A stretch of 64,000 nt of DNA from positions 434,001-498,000 of the forward strand of contig JAMXBD010000813.1 of assembly GCA_024138025.1 (NCBI GenBank), in the 5' to 3' direction. Under the pieces are notes generated by a model. It did no database searches. It saw only the letters and a list, made by a program, of their open reading frames with translations, and was not told the DNA's origin. The position numbers and the translations under genes were made by a program. The DNA is from Combretum micranthum (lineage: Eukaryota; Streptophyta; Magnoliopsida; Myrtales; Combretaceae). Positions 50,775 to 61,990 of this stretch are shown here, one piece after another. Position 1 is the stretch's first letter, and every line of letters begins with the position of its first letter.

Positions 50775-51395
50775 CGCAAGCACGGTCATAAGGGCATGTG
50801 TGTGTGTGGTGTGTGTTTTGAATTTTGATATTTGTAATTTAGATAATTAAAATGTAATAAATGTGATAATTAATTAAGAGACAAAAATTCTTGGAAAATA
50901 AAATTGAAATGAGTAGTTGTAAGGATGTAAGAATAGGGTATGGGTAGTGTGTAGTGTAGGTTGTATTTGGAATAGTAGACAAGACATCTACTTTACCGGT
51001 TGTAATGAAAACACGAGGAAAAGCTGTAATTGTAATTTTTATAGCCCGAAAAATTATAAAATTGATATTTTTGGAATCCTTATAAAATTACGGTTCTAAT
51101 AAATATTCCGGAACATTTTTCTGAGTTCGTGGTCCGGGGCATGCTTTTTCGTAATCGAGCTCGGGAAGGCTCGGAATTGAAAAATTCCCGAATTTAAAAC
51201 TTTCAAAGGTCTAAAATATACTTTAGAAAAATAATTCAACTTCATTTACTTTACAAAACTTTTTTTATTATGAAACTAAAGGAAAGCCGGATTTAGGGTT
51301 CCTAAGCTCCTCTCACTAGACTCAAACTGGACCGGACTAGGGTTTCGCTTCCAATTCCCAGGGTTTCTTAACTACTGAGAATACCAGGGTTTACA

Positions 51396-52149
51396 TGCTC
51401 CTTTAAGGAAATTATAGACATTTGAGGATTGTGTCCTTACGGAGGAGCAATACCGGCCAACCGCTACAAGCGGGTGCTCAGGGATTAGCAGTAAAGGATG
51501 TAGAAAAACGTCAATTTGAATTCCCTAACCCTTGTCATGGAGAGGTAATTCTATTCTATGTATGGTTTCTGGATAAGCGTACATATTTGTGCGTTTCATA
51601 TGATTGTTACATGAGCATAGCATATGTTTTAACTAATATACTTGTTTGTTAATAGTTGTTGGTGCGACTGAATGGAAGTATCTCAATAAAAATGTTGTAG
51701 GCTTACATTCCTATACATCTTTGTTGAAACATGAATACCTGAGGCTTGACTCGAGGGACAAGATGACAAAAAAACCACTAGTGGACTTTAGAGCTTTTGA
51801 AAGACTTAGGAGCATAGGATAAAGTTTCTCTCGAAAACTTTTTATACTAGATATATTATTATTTTTAAGACTATTATAAATGACTATAATACTCTTATCC
51901 ATTTGAGGACATTAGTGGGGTATGCCTATAAGAAATGTAATCTACATTATTTAAGATTATGTTAACAATTCTTTTGCATTGCTATTTAGTTACTACCATC
52001 GTAAATTGTGCTACTCCAATGTATTCCATTTATGTGAAGTATATCTGTGCATAATATAAAAGCCTTTGCATGACTAAGATAGTTATTCCTAAGCTTCGAT
52101 ATTGTGTACGATAGACTCTCACGTTTAAGATACCCCTCAAGGCATGACA
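51396..52149 (+). repeat. Last piece of the split solo LTR
   Basis: Begins with the repeated TGCTC and ends CCCCTCAAGGCATGACA. This end is the complement of the start TGTCATGCCTC seen at 53351, which fixes the outer LTR's right border. Confidence 0.72.
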
Positions 52150-53350
52150 AAATTATTTCTACTTTCTATATTTTTTCTTGTTTTCAAATCTTTTACTTAT
52201 ATATTGAAATTCTTTGTTCTTTTCCACTTTGTTTTGTTTTTCATAGAAACATCTTGTATCACAGAAGATCATGATTGAGAAGAGAAAGTAAGTTAATTTC
52301 TATTATTTGGACTCGTATATTGTTGAATGCATTTTTATGGTGTGTCATAAAAATTCTGCATCAATTTAAGGAATTTTTAACCTTTTCCTTAAAGTTAAAC
52401 AATGAACATGAGAAAAGATGAAAAGTTTAGGTTAAGTGCAACCTTACTTTATAAAACATATAACTTTCATTATTGAATTTTGAATTGAACAAAACATTTT
52501 TGGATGGCTACATGAATAGTAAATGATAGACTATTTGCAAGATATAGTATAGAAAATGAATCCAAATCCTCGATATTAGTTGCTATCAAATTGATACAGA
52601 GCTGTCTAATAAAGCATTTATAAGTGGAATTTGGTTCAAATAAAAGTCAATCTCATGACAAGCTATCTCTAAGTTAGTAGTTATTAGTTTCATATTTTAT
52701 TGTTACTATTCAATTTGGAAATATTATTTAGCTTACCCCTTTTGAATTACTTAAAACTTGTGAATTATAAAATTCGTAAAAATTAAATATTGCAATGTAA
52801 AATTATATAAGTTTTAATTTTCAAAGCGTTTATGATAATTTTTATATTTTATTCTTTCCTCTCAATTTCCTTTCTTTTATTTCTTTTTTCTTTTTCTTCT
52901 TTTCATTTTTATTTTTTAGTATTTTCATTTACTACTGTCATTGTAATAAAATAGTGATTTTTTTATTTTTTTTTTAGTGTGACTACATCTTCTTGGTGGC
53001 TATGATGGCAAATTGGCAATATAAGAAAGTGATGGGAAATAGAAGAAATGCTTAGCTTTAGATATTGAACTATTATAATTTAGGACATGTGTTGTTTGGA
53101 AGATTTATGTTTTAATCATTATGTTGTTGTTGAGATGTAATTTGCTTTAATTAGTATATTTTAGATTTGTTGGTTTTATAGTTATTTAATTTGTTGGTTT
53201 ACAATTTTTTAATGTAATTATAAAAAAAGGATTTATTTTTTTATGGTTATAATTGAAAATACGATTAATCATAAGCTTTAGTTAACCATTATATTGAGTG
53301 TTAAAAATCGAAATTTGAAAAAATTAACAAAAAAAATAGTTAAGTGTTAA
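52150..53350 (+). other. Non-coding right part of the hAT shell
   Basis: AT-rich sequence between two LTRs. The polypyrimidine-rich end near 52850-52977 followed by AGTGTGACTAC could be an old intron end, and a GTTAACCAT word at 53283 mirrors the subterminal left end. No open frame of note. Confidence 0.4.
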
Positions 53351-55530
53351 TGTCATGCCTCAAAAGGTACCCTAGTTGAATTGTATTATAAATAGGTCTT
53401 ATTGTTGTACAATACATCTAGTTACTCTTAAAGATGTGACTTATAAAACAGGATCTTTTGGGTTGCGTGATAAGAAATGATGTATATACATAAGCTACAC
53501 AATAACAGGGAATATAAACTACATATAAAATCTGAATAATAGTTATTACAGACTAGTTTAACAAACTTAAAGACTAATAACATTAAGTGAATATAAAATT
53601 TCTACTACAATGATTCTATGATTCTTCTGCTTATTCCCATTCCCTTCTAGCTTTATTTCCTTACCATCTCAACTCTCTGAGATGGTGCTAATCACAGTCT
53701 TAGGAGGACCCTAAAAAATCTATAGAAGTATGAGGATATCTATAGCTCAGTGAAGTAACCATCACACATTACATGTCAAGCATAGTAGACAAGTTTATCA
53801 ACAAGCAAGTGCAATGTATTATTCAAGCATATGTTCAAATAGAAGTCTAGACAATCGGAATCCAAGCAGGATGTAGATTTATGCCCTTACATCAGGGTTA
53901 AAGGAACTAAGTCAAGGAATACATCCTTATGAACCACCCGCCGAGGAGAAACTAAGATCAACAGGATCAACAATACTCACTTTATTTATCACTTTGTTAT
54001 ATATTTTTTAATAGCTTAATTTCCTTTAGAACTTAGAGATTCTGTTAAGTGCTAGTTATTTCAAGCCGATACTGCGGGCGGCGTTCCTTCTTTCACCAAG
54101 TAGTTCCGTAGAACCGAATATAACAAAGATAATCTTGTGTAGAACTAGAAAATTTCATCTAGAAAAACCAAGCATTATCAAAGAACTAAAACACTTATGT
54201 AGCAGGCTGTCATGCCGTTTATGCAATATATGCAAGTCATGCAATGTATGATCTTTTAATTTAGAGGTCTTCTAATTTTAGGTCAACTTTAGGGCGATCA
54301 AACAGTTCACAAACAGTACTCAACATGCTTCAAACAATTATCCACAACAATGCCATTATCGCCTTGAATAAACATGACTTTAGCTTTCAAATCATACACC
54401 ACTTAACATGCATTGTTCCCACCCCACATGTAGATGCAACTAATAGTACAATCACAAGCAATGTAATTGATCAGAGTTACTCACCCGCTCATGATGATCA
54501 ATTGTAATAGTCCTCTGGAAAATCTACAATTGGATCGGATTCATCTAACAGATGAATAAATATTCACTAGTCAGATAATTAACCATGTAGATGATTCTTA
54601 ATGAGTGTCTAGGTGTCCTAAAATTAGTTTTGTTCTTTCTAAGATCATTTTATTATTTCTAACTCGATGATAGCTTGTAAATAATTACCTTAGAGTTTGT
54701 AAAATATTTTATACATCTATAAAATTCGTGTAAATAAATATTTCTTAATAAAAGTGATCTAAATAATTTTAAATACATGTTATTAGTGCATAATCTTTAA
54801 GTAAACTTATATTACTTATTCTAACTTATCTTTTTGCGTATAAATCGGCATCGAAAGGCTTATTTTGCACATTATATGTTAGTTACTTAACTTATTTGTC
54901 TTGTAATTTATATTTCCCTTACTTTATAAATTCTTATGGCTGTTGTAAGATTTTCCCATGTCTTGTTTGTTTTATAACTTCATTTATTAATTTTTTATTA
55001 ATGATATGAGTCTTTTAGTGTACATAAAGTATTTATTATTATTTATTTTCATTTTGCTTTTCTTGATTCTGAGTCATACTTATGTTTTCATTTATGGTGG
55101 TCTCACTATTCTCAATTTTTATAATTTAGTTAGCTTGTTTATGCTTTCTCTGATAATATATCACCTGCTATTGTTTACTTTGTCTATTAACCTTATATGT
55201 TTATGTGTGTTAAAATTTCTATTATTTATAGGGTCTTATCTATATTATAATCATTAGTATGTTATTCTAGTGATTTTCTAAATTCATCTAAGTTTTATTA
55301 TGTATTCTAAATTATGGCTTGTTCCTTAGGATTATTCTAGCCTATTCCAATCTTTTATTTTTATTATCATTCTTTTAGTATGCATAATAATAGGACTTTT
55401 ATATAGGATCAATATTCTCATAGAGGTTTTGATGTTCATATTGGCTAAGTTCTATCATATAGAGAATGTTGTAGACATATACTACTAACTTTTGAACTAA
55501 GTTAAGTTATGAAATATGTATGGAAAGTCA

Positions 55531-56400
55531 TAGGGATGGACAAAAAAACGAACCGAACAAACCAATCCGTAACTAAACCAATCCAAACCGAAAATATGTT
55601 TTTTTTTTTTCAATGGTCTGGTTTAAAAATTTTCTAATCCAAACCAATCCATAAAACTGAACCAAATCGTTTCAGAAAAATATAATATTTTATTATATAT
55701 TCATATGATTTCATTTGATATTTATTATTTGGTGAATATTGATTAAAATCAACTTGATCATTTTTAAATTTTTTTTAGGTTCATGATATGTATTTTTTGT
55801 TGATGATGAATTATTTTTTTAATAGCTTTTAATTTTATAAAGTATGAAATTTATTTATTTAGTTATAAACTCTTATTATGTATTAATTGTTTAATATATT
55901 TTATCAATGAATCATTTTATTTGTCGATGAATTTTGTTGATAGATGATTTTTTTTTTATTTTAGCTAAATTTATTGGTAGATAATTGACTTGATAGTTCT
56001 ATTAAAAATTATAAATTATGAGTTACTATGTATTGGTTGGTGAATGTATTTTATAGATAGATAACTGATCTAATAGAGAACTATATATTAAAAATATGAT
56101 GAATTCATAAAGTATTTTATCGTGGTTTATAACATGAAGTTTGTAAAATAATACAAATATTTAAGTATCTATATAAATGTAAAAAAAATAAAATAAAGAA
56201 AATTTTTAGTTAGAATTATGATTCAATCCGTAATCCAAACCGAACCAAACCGTTATATAACGGTTTAAAAAATTTTTAATCCGAACCAAATTGTTACTTA
56301 ATGGTTTGGTTTGGGATGGAAAAAAAAAAAACAAAACTGTAAATTAAGATTTGGTTGGTTTTAGAAAAAACCAAACTAAACCATTTCGTGCCCACCCCTA
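55531..56400. mobile_element. hAT-type MITE, 870 bp
   Basis: Terminal inverted repeats TAGGGATGG and TAGGGGTGG (complement of the right end), typical of hAT elements. Flanking octamers GAAAGTCA (55523-55530) and AGAAGTCA (56401-56408) match at six of eight. Subterminal zones hold many AAACCGAACC/CCAAACC words, as in hAT transposase-binding regions. AT-rich core without ORF. Confidence 0.8.
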
Positions 56401-57668
56401 AGAAGTCATAATACTATAGTGGCCGAAAATTAGAACGTAGGTTTTCTAAATTCAAAGTTTGATTCCTTCATAGTGTTCTTTACTAGATATGATATCTAAC
56501 TTAATTAAAATAAGCATCACATGCTATTTCATACTCATGCTACTATCATTCATAAACTTAAGAAGACTAACCATATATAGAGAGTTTCTATGATTGGTAT
56601 ATACTTTCATTTTCCTAGTTTCTACACATGTATGTAATATAAGTTATATGGTGTGTTAGATATTACCTTGTATGGTAAGAGAGGAAAATGATAGATCCTC
56701 CTTCTTAATTAGACGGTGACTTACATGTGTGAATAAGGAGATGAGTTTATAAAATTTTAGACATACAATAACTAAGACCTTTTAGAATCTTATTACGCTA
56801 TTGGTTGTTTTGTTTTTGTTGTTGGTTATGGTGGGGTTAGAAGAGAAGAAGTGGGTTTTGTTTGTTCAAAATTGTCTTGTGAGACAATAAGAACTCACGG
56901 TGGGGACATGATTTTTAGGAGGATTTAGACTTGTTAATTTTCATTTGTTATTATTGTGTGTTATGGTTGGTCTCTTTAGAAGAAATGGGTTTATTTCTTT
57001 GTATATTATATATTATATATATAAGTGTTGGACTTTCATATGACTTAACAAGGATGAGTTTGACTAGTCTAAGTGTAATTTCCTAATATACCACAAGATG
57101 GATTGGTGTTCTAGTGTATTTATTTGTTGTTGTTGTTGTTTTTGGGAGAAAGGGAAAAAAAAAATAAGCATCACCGGTTCTACAAGTTTCCTCCATTGAG
57201 TCATCAAGTTTGTATTAAATATGGGGTTTGCTTGGTGAATTGTTATTGGCTCAAGTGTCCCTTAATTTGACTTGGATGTACTATCCTTTCATATTTCTAC
57301 AAGCAAGACACAGTGGAGCTTTTTCGGGAGTGGAGACATGCCATGTGCTTTAATTATTCACCATATATACAAAAATTTTAGTGTAGAAAATTTACAAGAC
57401 CAAATATCTAGTCAACTTCGTCAAAACTAGCTCATTCACGTATAATTATGTTAGTTATGTGAGAGTTTTTTATTTAAGTTTTAAAATATTACTAGAGTAT
57501 TTTTTGAGTTCAAATTTTGAGTTTAAATTTTACGTCATAAGTATTCTTAAAGTTTTGTCCTACGCGATTAAAGTTTTAGGACCCAATAGGTCAAATTAGT
57601 AAATTGGTACCTATAGACTCTAAATTTTCTAACTAAAATTTGGTATGATCCAAATTTTTATTTAAAGT

Positions 57669-58999
57669 TGATAAATGTCCTAAACCCTTATTATTTGTGC
57701 ATTGAGCATATTTATATGCTATTTAATTGATTTATTGAAGAAAAGGATTATTATTGAACTAAATTTGTGTTTTGGGGACAATCATGAAACAATTTGGCTT
57801 TTCAAAGGATTATTAATGAAAGAAGCCAAGATTTTGAAGAGCTTTAGAGCCTTTTGTGGAGTTGCTGGCCATACATTAGTATTTTTATACCACTATTGTA
57901 CTTTTGAAGGAGAAAAATTGAAGAAAAATTTGAAGTTCCAGATATATGACCCCACATACACCAGTTGTGTACAATAGGTCGTGTATATGTGCCAAAAAAG
58001 GAAAAATGCGTGAAGTTAATGAGTACACTACCCCGACGTATACAGGTCGTGTATATACTATATATATATACCCACGCCCTGAGTTGAAAAAAAGAATTCA
58101 TTCACTTGTATTTTCCATCCAAAAACCCTAGAACACATTTTGAAGAGCTTTTTAAAGAAGAATTCATGCTATAACTTGGAGATTCACTACAATTACTTCT
58201 ACAAAAGGGTTTTATCATCATGATCTTTTCTCTTTCTTCCATTATACTTAATGTTGTTGTTAATCTCTTCATGGAAGAGTAGTTGTGTATGCCCTAGGTT
58301 TTGGGAAACCTTGGCCTCATGCATTGACTTGTTTATTAATTGAATGAAGTTTGATTTTGAGTTTGCTTCATGATTTATATTGTTGTTTGCGATGATTTTA
58401 GGCCTAAGTTTACAAACTTGATTCTTGTTAATTTGAAAGAAGATTTCAATTAATGGGTTTGATCTCTCATGGGCAAAGAAGTTGAGTAATCCACCTAGAA
58501 ATAGGGGTTTTCCAACTTTCTATTAATTAGACTTCATAATCTTCATGCTATTCTAATTTGATAATTGTGAAGGAAGAAATTCCCACTTTTGTAATTAGGG
58601 TTAGGGCTTAATTAACTTGAAGAGAGTAATTAATCTAATTGAGATACCGATAGTTTCAAGATCAAGTTTTGTTCAATTGAATCTATCTTTAAAGATAAAG
58701 GGGGCTAGGGTTGATCAAAACTAAGGACATTGTTTGTGAATTGATTATCTTGAGAAATTTGTGCATATATTTCATCTATGGTTTTGGGCTTGCCTTTAGT
58801 TAGAATTAGTAGGAAGTTTAGCGTATATATATCTCACATTTGATTCGGCTAGGTAATAGTTAACAGTTATTACTAGTAGCTGCACATAGATCTAGGACGA
58901 TATCTGAGTTAATTTCTACATTACACATAGGTGCACTACCTTGTGTGGGTCTAGAATTAATGAGATTATAAATTTAAAGCTTAATGATCCAACACATCA
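57669..58999 (+). mobile_element. 1.33 kb LTR-like insert (copy 3)
   Basis: About 1331 bp from TGATAAATGTCC to CAACACATCA; it is close in length to copy 2 (1326 bp) and opposite in strand. Shared landmarks in order: TTTCAAAGGATT (57799), the GGTCGTGTA motif pair (57978 and 58045), a TATA run (58061-58070), GGTTTTGGGAAACC (58297; GGTTTTAAGAAACC in copy 2) and a GATCTAGGACGATATCT block (58890). No target duplication was seen, so the exact ends are uncertain. Confidence 0.6.
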
Positions 59000-59492
59000 A
59001 ATTCTAAATTGACATTTGTGGGTTTGTTTATAGTTTCCTATTAGTATTCATAACTATTACGTATTCATAACCGTAATGGTTTATCTTTAATTTATCGTTT
59101 TTATTCTACATACTCTATGAGTTACTAGCTTTCTAGTGTATTTGAAATCTAAAGCTATTTATATTTACACCTAAGTTTTCAACTTAAGTTATGAAATTTT
59201 GTTCATTGGTATCTTTAATATTTAGGAATTTCGATTCGGGGTTTTCTAGGTCATAAACGGACTCATGATATTCTAAAGCTTCTAACTAGCATTTTTGTTA
59301 GGTCTCAAATCTAGTATCTATCATGCATTTGCCATTCTATTGATTTTTACTAATCTTAAAATTCTTGGGGTTTACAGTTAAGGATCAACCATTAATAATA
59401 GACTGATTATGATTTGTATTTTTAAAAAACAATCATTATGTTTCGAATTAAAAAAGAGGTTAAGGATCGTAAACAGAACCATGAACACCTTA

Positions 59493-60661
59493 CTTCCTAA
59501 TGAACCAAAAAAAAAAAGACGAATCCTTTTAAGATTATGTCACCGGTTCAACTAACTCGTCAGTAGTGGATGGCCAATACGCTTGCATTGTTGTCCAAGC
59601 AATAACTAAGAGGTATGTAGGAATGAAAGTCTATTACTCCTTCCACCCTAAGAATCTTAGAGGAGTTCCAAGAGGAAGTTGGGAAGTACATCTAGTGTGA
59701 AGATTTTATCGCCATCTGAAACGAAATGGAGAGATCCAAAAGAGAACGCTAAAAAGATCGAAAAGATAAGAGGTTTGTGGGAGATCGTCTCTGACCCCCT
59801 ACAGACAAGGAGGGATTAGTTGAAAAAAACAAGAAAGGTAAAGGAAAACATAAATTCTTCATATTTGATTATCTTTAGCTCAAATGATCTTAAGAAAAAA
59901 TATTCCTCGTGATGAGAAAACTTAGGCTTCTAGCCTAAGCCCACCATAATGGGCAAAAACCGCAACAAAAAGGATTCTGGAAAAACTGTGACTACCCCAT
60001 ATGTGTCCACGGTCCACCCAAGAAATTTGTTTGTTTGATTTTTAAACCAATTTTTCTCATTTTTATACTTTTTGGAAGTTTCTTTTGTGAATTATTTTAA
60101 TTGTCAATTGTTATTTCGGTGGTAAGGAACAATATTTAGTCCTATTTGCACATTTAGCTACTTGTTAATTGCACATTTACCTAAGCTATGTTGTAATTAT
60201 CAATTTTAGTTGAGATATAGTTGCCAATTTTACTTGAGTTTTGATGTCATTGCATAGCATAGGACGTATCAGTTTTGCTACATTATCATTTAAGGGATAA
60301 CTGTAAGTCCCACTTAATCTAAGTGGATCCCATCTAATTTTATATGGGAAATCATACTTATATTTTTTTAGAAATTTTAATAGAGTTTTGTCGTTTTTCT
60401 ATGATTTAAAACTTACAAAAACCCATGAAGAAAACCTATGACAAATATAATATTAAAAGAAAAAAAAAAAACTCATTTACAATCATGACAATTAGAGGGG
60501 GCCTCACTCACAATAAAAGCTTAAATTTTGTATCAAGAGATCCTTCCATGATTGACTTAAAAGAAAGCAAGTTACTTTTTCATTCTAGAAGCTTACATCA
60601 AATCTTCTCTATTTTTTTTTTTTGGGCCATCGCATTAAATCTTCTCTAATAGTTCACATTA
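59493..60661. other. Intergenic stretch, nothing firmly recognised
   Basis: Contains a slightly GC-richer tract (59520-59830) with stops in every frame, which may be old gag-like sequence (a TTCCAAGAGGAAGTTGGGAA phrase), then AT-rich DNA. The 74-codon open frame at 60425 has no family resemblance. Confidence 0.5.
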
Positions 60662-61157
60662 GGTTGCAAATGAGCTGGAACTTTTTATTAAGTTTGAAAT
60701 TTATATTCTAGCTTAGCTCATTTAACTAAACGAGCTCTAGCTTAAGCTCATGCTCAACAGCTTTTATGGATCAAACTTGAGTCGAGTCGAGTTTTTTATC
60801 GAGCGTGAGATTTAAGCTCGAGTTCAACTCACTTAGATAGCTTGTACTTTTTTTTTTTTACTTTTCAAACTTAAATATAATATATAAGTGTTCACTATAA
60901 ATATATATACATAAATATTAAATAGAAATTTTTTTTTTTCATTATATAGTTATATATAATATATCATAAATATAAAACTTAAAAATTTGCTAACAAGCCT
61001 ACCTGTGAGTTTGTTGACGAGCCTAAATAAATTTAATCACGAGTTAGCTTGTAAGCTTAAACCAAAGTTTTAGTTTGGTTTATTTAGATAAACGGGTTTT
61101 ACTTTAAGCTCTAGCTAAGCTTGAGCAACTTAGGAGTAACTTGGCTCATTTATAGTC
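60662..61157. mobile_element. MITE-like element rich in GAGC/GAGTCGAG words
   Basis: About 496 bp bounded by GGTTGCAAATGAGC and GGCTCATTTATAGTC, whose complement GACTATAAATGAGCC gives an imperfect terminal inverted repeat. Interior words AAGCTCGAG, GAGTCGAGTCGAG and GAGCTCTAGC recur. It is comparable to the smaller element at 19784-20195. No clear 8-bp duplication. Confidence 0.5.
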
Positions 61158-61214
61158 ATATTTTAGGTATATGAACATTTTTTAAATTACCAAAACTATC
61201 TACTAGAAATCCTA

Positions 61215-61990
61215 AATAGCCTTTAGCCTGATGCTCCCTTGATCAGTAGTAAGATCACAAATGGCACATCAAAGATGCATTTTAGTATTTTTAGAAAATA
61301 TGATATGAGATTTATCCAAATTAATTTTTGACCCAAAGTATATAAAAATAATTTAGAACCTGCAACATTGAATATCCATTATCCACTGATACTTTATAAC
61401 GAAAGGTCATCTGTAAAGAAAAGATAGGAAATATAAAAATCAAAATCACTTATTAATATGTTTTCATTGACTAACTCAACTAAAATTTCCAATACAATAG
61501 CTAAGCATTTCCATCACATGGATGAACAAATATGGAGTGATGGGGTCACCTTGACGAAGTTCTCTTGAGGAGGGGATAAAAAAAGTAGCCTTACCATTCA
61601 AAAGCATCACATAATTAGGCATCAAAGGACAATAGGCAAGTAACTGGATCCACCAAGTAGGGAAATTAACGAATTTTAAAGTATACATCACAATATTCCA
61701 TTCCACACAATCATAAGTTATAAGCCTTTTGTAAATCAATTTTCCATATCACTCAACCTATTTAGTCTTTTTTCTTTAAAAACTTAGCCATAAGCTCCTA
61801 AATTAGGACTACATTATTACTAACACAATAACCAAGAACAAAATTTGAAGAGTCTAGCTAATAAAATATTTAGACATGGCTTAAAGTCTATGTACTATTA
61901 TTTTTGTGACAATTGTATAAACTGTGGTACATAAAGTTTCTTTAAGGAGTTGATCCCACCTTTTTGGGAATTAACACCAATAGCATATGA
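61215..61990 (-). pseudogene. L1-type LINE reverse transcriptase fragment
   Basis: In minus-strand order: VLIPKKVGSTP (about 61975), a DFKPCLNILL block, KIDLQKAY with a frame slip followed by YDCVEWNIV (about 61730), then ELRQGDPITPYLFI (about 61560), a block ending in TDD (about 61410) and KINLDKSHIIFSKNT (about 61320). This order (LIPK, KxDxxKAYDxVEW, RQGDPxSPxLF, xADD, EKS..FS.N) is diagnostic of plant L1-like reverse transcriptase. It has several frameshifts and no endonuclease or poly(A) seen. Confidence 0.85.

Larger units (their letters stand above)
47924..51395 (-). mobile_element. Solo LTR, 3472 bp, TSD TGCTC
   Basis: TGTCACGCCCCATAGGG...CAGGGTTTACA, with identical pentamers TGCTC at 47919-47923 and 51396-51400. 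It is related to the gag-only LTR (same ends; the ACTTAAAATGGCCATAACTTGG block at 49131 is also at 7000 and 26158) but belongs to a distinct subfamily. Its U3 has a TATA box on the minus strand (about 50634-50644), a 34-G run (50739-50772) and a 31-bp triple repeat at 48554-48646. It inserted into the plus-oriented split LTR in the opposite orientation. Confidence 0.93.
30516..52149 (+). mobile_element. Split solo LTR in plus orientation, hosting three later insertions
   Basis: Starts TGTCAACCCCTAGATTTTCC (the complement of the ...GGGGTTTACA ends elsewhere) and ends CCCCTCAAGGCATGACA. Its own sequence is in four pieces: 30516-31340, 37617-37923, 45708-47923 and 51396-52149, about 4.1 kb in all. 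The order of landmarks is conserved and reversed relative to the minus-oriented LTRs: a TACACCTAC/CATAACCTATTC block (31285-31310), the TATA box (37809-37819), a GACTTGTCC/CAAGTC block (46075-46150) and the terminal block. Flanking AAATT occurs at 30510-30514 and 52150-52154, with one extra T at the left junction. An interior cannot be excluded, but none is visible. Confidence 0.72.
53351..59376 (-). mobile_element. Solo LTR enlarged to 6026 bp by two inserts, TSD GTTAA
   Basis: TGTCATGCCTC...CTTGGGGTTTACA with perfect GTTAA duplications at 53346-53350 and 59377-59381. It shares its left and right ends with the solo LTR at 15408-19018. Removing the MITE (870 bp) and the LTR-like insert (about 1.33 kb) leaves roughly 3.8 kb, close to the 3.6 kb of its relative. 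No coding interior remains. Confidence 0.88.
28528..59492 (+). mobile_element. Inferred ancient hAT element, split by about 28 kb of nested insertions
   Basis: The left end TAGAGGTATGGAATAAAAC and the complement of the right end TAAGGTGTTCATGGTTC resemble each other and typical plant hAT termini. The flanking octamers CTTCTTGG (28520-28527) and CTTCCTAA (59493-59500) agree at five of eight bases, with transition differences. GTTAACC words lie in the subterminal parts (28584, 53283). Inside is a hAT BED-finger exon at about 29.9-30.4 kb in the same orientation. Its body outside the two big inserts is 28528-30515, 52150-53350 and 59377-59492, roughly 3.3 kb. The ends are weak evidence individually; the whole is inference. 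Confidence 0.45.

Noticed and set aside
55006..55257. 83-codon hydrophobic ORF that could be a small membrane protein
   Set aside because: T-rich LTR sequence yields Leu/Ile/Phe-rich frames; no start context or family support.
60425..60649. 74-codon Lys-rich ORF
   Set aside because: Homopolymer-rich DNA, no homology recognised.
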